Shown piece after piece: positions 36,540-64,000 of a stretch of 64,000 nt of DNA (positions are counted from its first letter, which is position 1; every line of letters begins with the position of its first letter). The DNA lies in the NCBI GenBank assembly GCA_963693365.1, contig CAVNZM010000004.1:4588001-4652000 (forward strand). The letters are read 5' to 3'. The position numbers were made by a program, and so were the translations under genes. Source of the stretch: Amoebidium appalachense (taxonomy: Eukaryota; Ichthyosporea). Below the pieces are notes generated by a model. That model made no database searches. It had not been told where the DNA came from and worked only from the letters and a program-made list of their open reading frames with translations.

Positions 36540-36635
36540 TACTGATACCGTTTAGCATGACACCTATACATAACCATAAACAACCCTATAGAACCCTACA
36601 GAGCGTCTAGAGCCATGCTTCAATGTCCGCCAGCA
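36540..36635 (-). ncRNA. candidate omega-RNA / fRNA scaffold at the transposon right end
   Basis: The 96 bp from the nuclease stop to the element end. It is conserved with one substitution in the truncated copy (23304-23399), although the coding parts of that copy have diverged and been deleted. In TnpB and Fanzor systems the guide RNA is made from exactly this place: a scaffold at the 3' end of the nuclease gene, with the guide taken from the flanking DNA just past the right end. It contains AGGGTTCTATAGGGTT, a short direct repeat. Confidence 0.55.
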
Positions 36636-38027
36636 TTAGGCCGGTACAGGCAAAGGCTGGGGGGTACCCAGCCGCTGGGAGCAAGAACGTAGAAGGATGT
36701 TTCTTGCCCCGTTGATGTCGCGGTCACAGACTGTGCCACAACCAGCACAGTAGTACACCTTGCTCCCTCCCAGGTTTGTCTTGATGGCGCCACAATGCCC
36801 ACACGTCTTGCTTGTGTATTGCTCGCCCACAAACACGACGGTCTTGCCCTTTTCCTCGGCCTTGTACACGAGGCGTTCCCGGAACTTGCCGTGTGCCCAG
36901 CCAGCCATGGCTCTGATGGCCTTGCTTGAGAGCTTTCTCGTGGACTTCATGGTCATCCGTGTGGTGTCCACCCATGGAAGCACAATCACGTCGTATGCAT
37001 CAGTCAGCCAGCCTGCTGTCTTCCAGTGGGCGTCCATTTGAAGGTTTTGCACACGGCGGCGCATGCGCACAAGTGCCCGCTTCATCCTGCGACGCCGCTT
37101 GTGCCCCACTTCTTTGCTGGCAGCCCTGGCTTGCAACGTGTCCATGTGCTTGAGTAGACGGCAAATACGGCCTATGTCGCCTCTGCACACATGGACTGCA
37201 GTACCGGAGGCAGGGTCGTACACTGTCTGGAAGGTGCGCACACCGGGATCGAGTGAGCATACCCGTGGAGGAGCTTGGTCGCCAACAGCACCACGAGGGG
37301 CTTGGTTGTCGCCCCTGGGCTTGCTGGTGGTGACTCGTAGATACACTCTGCCATCCTGTGTCAAAACCATGCGGCAGTCACCTGTCACTTCAGTCATTGT
37401 CAACGGCTCTGCTGCCCTAAGCCGACCTCCATCAGGACACATGCGTGGGGTAAACACTACACACCCATCGGCTACCTTGAGGAGTGCACGAGGAGCGAGG
37501 ATCGACTGGTCGCCCCACTTCTTGCTGCGAAAGCGCATCACTATTGGCCGTCTGGGTGCTCTGCCTGTCGCATATCGGCGCTTTGCTCGCTGTGATTTAA
37601 CTGCCCACAGGAACTGGTCTACGGCATCCTGGCGTACAAGGCTGGGCACTTCTTTCTTGTACTCCTCTGTGTGTGGGATGGTGGTGTTGTTGACAAATCG
37701 CTCTCGGAACACCGTTCTGTTAGTCTCGCCGGTCTCGGCAAACAACCCCACACACTGATTGAATATTTTGCGAACGACACCAAATGTCTTTCGCAGCCAC
37801 AACACCTGCGCTTTGGTGGGGTGTAGACGTATGGACCGGCACCGTGTCAGCCCCTCTGCCTTGGCTGCGAGAGATGCCACATCCACCCCCATAGCCTCAT
37901 AATCCTCCAGCGTGGAAGGCCGTGTCTCCCTGGCTTTCATCCCCATGGTCACCCGCTTGCTGGCGGTCATCTTCAGGCGCTTTGTGTGGTTTGCGGCGTC
38001 TCTTTTGGCCAGCTTGGTGCTTTCCAT
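36636..38027 (-). CDS. tnpB: TnpB/Fanzor-type RNA-guided nuclease
   Basis: 463 residues from ATG 38027, within the usual TnpB/Fanzor2 range. The frame is open further up but only inside tnpA. An N-terminal wedge-like region (RSIRLHPTKAQVLWLRKTFG) and a NTTIPHTEEYKKEVPSLVRQ helix lead to the RuvC fold: Asp260 in CSLDPGVRTF, Glu402 in VFVGEQYTSKTC, Asp437 in CDRDINGARNIL. The zinc ribbon Cys409, Cys412, Cys427 and Cys430 sits between the last two. All catalytic and zinc residues are present, with no stop or frame break. Family members cut DNA under RNA guidance next to a short target-adjacent motif and help keep the transposon in place. It overlaps tnpA by 131 bp. A RuvC order with Glu before the zinc ribbon fits TnpB and Fanzor2. 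Confidence 0.92.
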   Translation of the reverse strand: MESTKLAKRDAANHTKRLKMTASKRVTMGMKARETRPSTLEDYEAMGVDVASLAAKAEGLTRCRSIRLHPTKAQVLWLRKTFGVVRKIFNQCVGLFAETGETNRTVFRERFVNNTTIPHTEEYKKEVPSLVRQDAVDQFLWAVKSQRAKRRYATGRAPRRPIVMRFRSKKWGDQSILAPRALLKVADGCVVFTPRMCPDGGRLRAAEPLTMTEVTGDCRMVLTQDGRVYLRVTTSKPRGDNQAPRGAVGDQAPPRVCSLDPGVRTFQTVYDPASGTAVHVCRGDIGRICRLLKHMDTLQARAASKEVGHKRRRRMKRALVRMRRRVQNLQMDAHWKTAGWLTDAYDVIVLPWVDTTRMTMKSTRKLSSKAIRAMAGWAHGKFRERLVYKAEEKGKTVVFVGEQYTSKTCGHCGAIKTNLGGSKVYYCAGCGTVCDRDINGARNILLRSCSQRLGTPQPLPVPA

Positions 38028-38625
38028 ACTTGCGACGTCCGTGATGTTTACAGATGAAATGGGTGGTGACAGCAATGAGGTCTTCTGCGAGCTCTTCGTG
38101 GTCGGGGCCGTCACTACCACAGAGAACCACGACCTTGACGCCATATCGCTCAAGGAGCCACCAGAGAAGGTCGCCGGCGAGTCTGCAGAGTCGGTCTTTG
38201 TAGGTAACCACAACCTCTGCGACAGCTCCCTCGCTTGCTCGTTCCAAAAGGGACAGCAGGCCTCGCCTCTTAAAGTTGACACCACTCCCGACATCCGAGA
38301 TGACCTCGTGACTGGGATACCGTGCACGGATAAAGTCAATCTGTCGCTGGAGGTCCCCTTTCTGCTTTGCAGAGGAGACTCGTGCATAGGCAATGTGGGC
38401 TCGTCGTCTGGGTGTGGTCTCTTCACTCCCTGATAGCTTCGCCACGTCATTCCAGAGGTACATACGGGTGTTTCCCGGGGTCCGAACGGAGCCAATCCTC
38501 CCGGTGTCTGCCCACCGTCTGAGAGTGGCAGTGGTGACACCAAGCCGCTCCCTGACGACGCCGGCTGGGACATACTTTGCGTCCTCGGGTGTGCCCGGGG
38601 AGTTACTGTACCTGTGTCCGCCCAT
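37897..38625 (-). CDS. tnpA: IS607-family serine recombinase (TnpA)
   Basis: 242 residues from ATG 38625; the frame is open to 38709. The N-terminus is a MerR-like helix-turn-helix (VPAGVVRERLGVTTATLRRW, ending in RTPGNTRMY). The small serine-recombinase catalytic domain follows, with IAYARVSSAKQKGDLQRQID, where Ser84 is the expected nucleophile, and VVTYKDRLCRLAGDLL containing the conserved D-R-L-x-R. This DNA-binding-domain-first order is characteristic of IS607. The enzyme would cut and rejoin element ends through phosphoserine links, inserting with little sequence preference. No breaks were seen. The basic C-terminal tail overlaps the tnpB start. Confidence 0.92.
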   Translation of the reverse strand: MGGHRYSNSPGTPEDAKYVPAGVVRERLGVTTATLRRWADTGRIGSVRTPGNTRMYLWNDVAKLSGSEETTPRRRAHIAYARVSSAKQKGDLQRQIDFIRARYPSHEVISDVGSGVNFKRRGLLSLLERASEGAVAEVVVTYKDRLCRLAGDLLWWLLERYGVKVVVLCGSDGPDHEELAEDLIAVTTHFICKHHGRRKYGKHQAGQKRRRKPHKAPEDDRQQAGDHGDESQGDTAFHAGGL

Positions 38626-38720
38626 AGCTGCATCAACCAGCGACTCTTTACATATGCCCCGATTATTTTTCTGACAACATCCAAAAGCTGCAAAATTGGC
38701 CAGTTTCACTCGGTAGATGT

Positions 38721-39080
38721 GGCCATGTTTATTGTAGTTTGTGTGTGGCTGGCCATGTCAAACCGGTGACATGGACCACATTTTGTCATGTATGTGGTCG
38801 TTGAAAATTTCTACACAAATGCACAATTGTAGTGTCCACTGAGAACATATTGTCATTGTTGGTTAGTAGTGTTATGAATGCCATAAGCTGTTACACACAC
38901 AGTAGATAACCTGGCTAATGTATCGGTAACTTCTAACACCCTTGTATGGAATTATCATAACCGTGTTTCTCCCCCCCTCCTCTCCCCCCTCCCCTCCCTC
39001 CCTCTTTCCACCTCCCCCCCCCCTCCCCAGGCCTTCTTTCTCCCCCCCCCCCCCGCCCTGTAATTCGCCAAAGCCAAACC
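38721..39080. other. intergenic DNA
   Basis: Unique DNA to about 38960, then C-rich low complexity. No gene was seen. Confidence 0.55.
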
Positions 39081-39084
39081 CCCG

Positions 39085-39915
39085 TTGCCCCCCCGGCCGC
39101 GGGCCCGCGCGGGCCGGCGGTGGCGCGTGGAGGGCGCGGTGCCAGGCTGTGCGTGGCACGTGCGAGCCTGTGTGCGCACGTGTGCGGCCTACTGGTGTGC
39201 GGCTGGAAGAGGGGGGGGGGAGAGACTTGGGCTCAAAACCTGCCGGTGCGTGGCACGTGCGAGCCTGTGTGCGCACGTGTGCGGCCTACTGGTGTGCGGC
39301 TAGAAGAGGGGGGGGGGGAGGGGAGGGGGGGGAGAAAAGGCTCGGAGCCTGCCAGCGTGGGGCACATGCAAGCCTGTGTGCGCACGTGTACGGCCTGCTG
39401 GACCAGGTGTACGGCTAGAACTGGGGGGGGGGAGACTTAGGCTCGGAGCCTGCCGGTGTGGGGCACTGCCAAGCCTGTGTGCGCACGCGCACGGCCTGCT
39501 GGACCAGGTGTACGGCTAGCACTGGGGGGGGGGAGACTTAGGCTCGGAGCCTGCCGGTGTGGGGCACTGCCAAGCCTGTGTGCGCACGCGCACGGCCTGC
39601 TGGTGTACAGCCAGAAGAAGGGGGAGGGGGGGGGGGGGGAGAAAAGGCTCGGAGCCTACCAGTGTGTGGGCATGTGCAGGCTGATATATGCAGGTGTACG
39701 GCCGTGCATAGCCTGTGTGGGCCGGTGTGAAGCCTGCTGCACGTGCGTGTGCGCGTGTACAGCACGTGTGAGCCGTGCATATGCACCGGTGTGGCCCGAG
39801 TATACCACTGGAAGCAAGGGGGGTGCAGGATCGGAGCCTGCGATGGCACGTGTGTGCAGGGTTCGGAGTGCAGGATCGGAGCCTGTGATGGCACGTGCGT
39901 GCAGGGTTCGGATTT
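39085..39915 (+). repeat. minisatellite, about 90-105-bp GC-rich unit, 6-7 degenerate copies
   Basis: Units contain GCCTGTGTGCGCACG, CGGCCT(A/G)CTGG and a G run followed by GGCTCGGAGCCTGCC. Two adjacent units near 39430 and 39532 are nearly identical. A shorter variant GTTCGGAGTGCAGGATCGGA follows at 39830-39910. Confidence 0.85.
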
Positions 39916-39967
39916 TTTGTTGCGCAAGTCGGCAAATTCGTGCCTGCAATTATGCGGAGGTCCCACA

Positions 39968-40076
39968 ATGCACCTCCTCCCTCTCACATGCTGGCACTCA
40001 AATCTCTCACACTCAAGCCCTCCACCTCCGCTTCTTCATGATTAAGGCAAAGCCCGGCAGGGCGTGCCGTTACTAG
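39968..40076 (+). repeat. 109-bp direct repeat, right copy
   Basis: Matches 20666-20774 with one substitution and the same orientation. Confidence 0.9.
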
Positions 40077-40480
40077 TTTGAATAATAGATCCAAAGTGGT
40101 CCATACACCCCGCTTATTCTAAGCAACCAATAGGAGGAGGGGATTAATTGATGTATTTTGATTGGATCAACAACTGTATATGATGTTTGATTGGTGTACT
40201 AATAATACATAGATTTAACGGAATGTGGATGACGTCACTGAAATGGGGGGTTCCATGCACGACTATACAGCAGCCTTTTATGTATTTCATACAAAATATT
40301 CTAAATGATCAACGTTAAAAAATAAATAAATATTAAGCAACTATTTGATCTTAAATTTATTCCACAAATAGAAAGTTGCTTATGTATACTCTCGTCGTTT
40401 GAACCGTTGTAATTCGTTGGGAGGGCTTGGGGAGTCTATAGATGAGTTTTGGCGGATTCGAAAGTCTGCAAGCCTGGAGC
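40077..40480. other. AT-rich DNA, no gene seen
   Basis: Begins with the 21-bp segment (40085-40105) also found upstream of the TIMP-like gene. CCAATAGG lies at 40130. Otherwise featureless. Confidence 0.5.
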
Positions 40481-40594
40481 TCATTTCCGAACAGATCTGA
40501 GTGTTGCGTCATGCCCACGGCCATCTAGAAACACCGCCTCATTTTCGAACAGATCTGAGTGTTGCGTCATGCCGGTGTTTCTAGATGGCCGTGG
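40481..40594. repeat. interlocked 58-bp direct repeat and 22-bp perfect inverted repeat
   Basis: CGAACAGATCTGAGTGTTGC recurs with a 58-bp period (40488 and 40546). Perfect inverted arms, CCACGGCCATCTAGAAACAC plus two bases, lie at 40515-40536 and 40573-40594 around a 36-bp spacer. Confidence 0.9.
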
Positions 40595-40958
40595 TCATGC
40601 CGTCAATCTGTGACACGGTGTCCAACACGTGTACGTGCCATGCATGTGAGCCACCGAGTTCTATTTCTGGGTAAGACCATTGTAATGATTTTATCAACAA
40701 TGTTCAACATCCACAGTGACGCGTGTGCTACAGCTTTTTTTTTTAACATTGCAGCATAGGAACGCCTGTGAATATCAAAGGTACTGGCAGCCAAATAGTT
40801 TATGAAAACTATATGGCCATGCAATTTCTTTGTGCCAATGCCGTACTATCTGTGCCAACATTTTTTTTTAGGGGAAAGAGAGAGAGAGAGAGAGAGATTC
40901 GAAGAGAAGGGGAGAAAGACTGTCATGTTCAGAGAGACACAGGGGGGGGGGGGGGGGG

Positions 40959-41045
<87 letters not shown>

Positions 41046-41539
41046 CTTGCAGGAGGAGGAAGAGATCTCGAGAGAGCTGAGAGTTAGGGAGCGAGAGGGA
41101 GAGAGAGGGAAGTGGAAGAGGGGGAGGGGGAAGAGGGAGGGGGAGGGAGCTCGAGGAGAGAGAAGGGCTAAGGGGGGGGGAGGGGGGGGGGGGGGGGGAG
41201 GGGGCGGGGCGGAGGGGGGTTAGAGGGAGTGAGCGAGGGAGGGAGGCCTCGGAGCGGGGGGAGGGGGCGGGGGGAGGGGGCGGGGAGGAAGGGCACGAGA
41301 AGTACATAGAGACAGAGAGAGAGAGAGAAAGAGAGGGAGAGAGATCAGAGGGGGAGAGAGAGAGAGAGAGAAAGAAAGACAGAAAGAGAGAGGGGAGAGA
41401 AGAGAGAGAAAGAGGGAGAGAGAGAGGGAGAGAAGGGGGGGGGGGGGGGGGATGGGAGAGAGAGAGGGGAGAGAAGAGAGAGAAAGAGGGAGAGAGAGAG
41501 GGAGAGAAGGGGGGGGGGGGGGGATGGGAGAGAGAGAGG

Positions 41540-41579
<40 letters not shown>

Positions 41580-42294
41580 ATGTTTGACAGACACCCACAC
41601 ACATAACACAAACAAGCAGCACACACAACAACACATACAGACGGACACACACACATGTATTTAGTGGACTTGATGATGATGGGATAGAGGGGAGGGGGGG
41701 GGGGGGGTGTGGGGGGGGGGAGTATCAAGAGTTAGAATGTACCGTGCGCCTACTAACTGGTGTATACCGTTGGATGCTTGGAGCACCATATGTACGTATG
41801 ATTATTTTAGTTCATTGTGCCTTTATAAACTGGCAGTCCATTCAATCCAAACACCCCACCAGCATGGCACCCAACCAGCCATATGTACATGCATATCGAT
41901 CACACATCTGTACTACATAATGGTCTTGAACTTTTAATCAAGTCATTCGATTTCTTTTTCAAAGATTATTACTGGTGCACACACATATTCATCATACTAT
42001 CCCCCCCCCCCCCCCTCCCCCCCCCCCCCCTCCCCTCCTCCTCCTCCCCTGTTCCCCCGTCCTAGCATCCGGTACGATCTTGAATCCGCATTGCACCATC
42101 TTTATAGATCACATACACCATCGCTGCTACTTGCCAACATGCAACAAACATTACGGTCAACCACACTCTTCACAGTCAAAGCGTGCACGTTTCTGTACAT
42201 TAGGGTATTACATCAGAGAACCACATTCGTATCTGCATTTTACGAGCAAATGTAATCCAACAAGAACTCCTGGGATCGCAGATAACAATCCCCC

Positions 42295-42325
<31 letters not shown>

Positions 42326-42394
42326 AAAAAAGAACTTGAAAAAAAAAGAACTTCATTCAGGTAAAAATTAAACCTGTCGGTGTTTTCTGAGCGT
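40595..42394. other. intergenic DNA with GA-rich and poly(G) tracts
   Basis: GA-rich imperfect repeats span 40875-41577, including a nearly exact 68-bp duplication of a GGGGATGGGAGAGAGAGAGG unit (41450 and 41523). G runs near 41696-41720; C runs 42001-42030 and 42290-42316. No coding region was supported. Confidence 0.65.
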
Positions 42395-63671
<21,277 letters not shown>

Positions 63672-64000
63672 CTGGGGGGGATATTTTTATTTTTATTTTT
63701 ATTTTCATTTTCATTTTTTGTTTATTTATTTATTTATTTTTTGGGGGGGGAGGGGGATGGCAAAGAGGGAAAGGATTGGAGAAAGGAGGGAGGAGTGGAA
63801 AGCGGGTTTGGCGTGAGGGGAAGGGGATAAACGCCGAGATTTATGGTTGGGAGGGGGGAGGGGGGGGGGGGGGGAGGGTTAAGGGAGCAGTTAGATTTCC
63901 TCATTAGGAAATCAAAAGCGGGTTGATGGGAAAAGATGTTTCGGAACTGCGCTGCGATTAATGCCTCCCCCCCCCCTCCCCCCCGTAATAAGGAATTGCT
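63672..64000. other. kinesin intron running off the window
   Basis: (ATTTTT)n-like DNA at 63680-63740, then G-rich DNA. No further exon was recognised before the edge. Confidence 0.6.

Larger units (their letters stand above)
36540..38720 (-). mobile_element. IS607-type transposon (TnpA + TnpB/Fanzor), complete coding set
   Basis: Overlapping serine recombinase and RuvC nuclease genes in IS607 order on the minus strand. The right end is placed at 36540 because identity with the truncated copy at 23.1-23.4 kb stops there (after GGTATCAGTA). The left end is not defined; about 38700-38720 is a guess. IS607 elements have no terminal inverted repeats and make no target duplication, and none is seen. 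Such elements are known from bacteria, giant viruses and some eukaryotes. Confidence 0.85.

Noticed and set aside
38033-38693. N-terminal extension of the nuclease to 685 residues
   Set aside because: It overlaps tnpA in another frame and has no TnpB similarity; ATG 38027 gives the usual length and overlap.

Overview
This is nuclear DNA of a eukaryote, most likely an animal or a close holozoan relative. The evidence is spliceosomal genes with GT-AG introns and polypyrimidine tracts, TATA and CCAAT promoter elements, an AATAAA signal, a kinesin-7-type motor gene and a secreted TIMP-like (NTR fold) protein. Much of the non-coding DNA is simple sequence: (CA/TG)n, (GA/CT)n, (TA)n and very long poly(C)/poly(G) runs, one of them 61 G. 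Several genes carry one-base frame breaks, many of them beside G/C runs, so part of the apparent gene damage may be assembly error.

Layout. 0.9-4.8 kb, plus strand: a multi-exon gene ending in a MYND zinc finger, broken in frame several times and by a 53-bp duplication. 8.1-9.6 kb, minus: a secreted or membrane-anchored choloylglycine hydrolase / penicillin acylase-like Ntn hydrolase with one frame break. 14.2-15.3 kb, minus: a three-exon, 149-residue single-domain TIMP-like protein. 19.0-20.1 kb, plus: a zinc-finger/coiled-coil protein.

20.7-40.1 kb is an unusual gene-dense block between two 109-bp direct repeats that differ at one base. Most of its genes have few or no introns: a three-exon protein with a weak HNH-like motif; a divergently transcribed Cys-rich gene with a GC-AG intron; two paralogous coiled-coil proteins; a RING-type protein; a SET-domain protein; an NPF-repeat protein with an N-myristoylation signal; and a complete IS607-type transposon. 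The transposon encodes a serine recombinase (TnpA) and a TnpB/Fanzor-type RNA-guided nuclease with all expected catalytic and zinc residues. A truncated second copy of the nuclease gene lies inside an intron 13 kb away and keeps the same 3' end, which is the candidate guide-RNA scaffold. The block also holds a 111-bp repeat in seven copies, arranged as two arrays facing each other. A mobile or virus-derived origin for the block is possible but is inference.

42.4-63.7 kb, minus strand: one giant gene encoding a kinesin-7/CENP-E-like protein. About 1,680 residues in 32 exons can be traced here. The N-terminal part of the motor lies beyond the right edge. The exons are short coiled-coil segments in compatible phase, separated by introns made largely of microsatellites.
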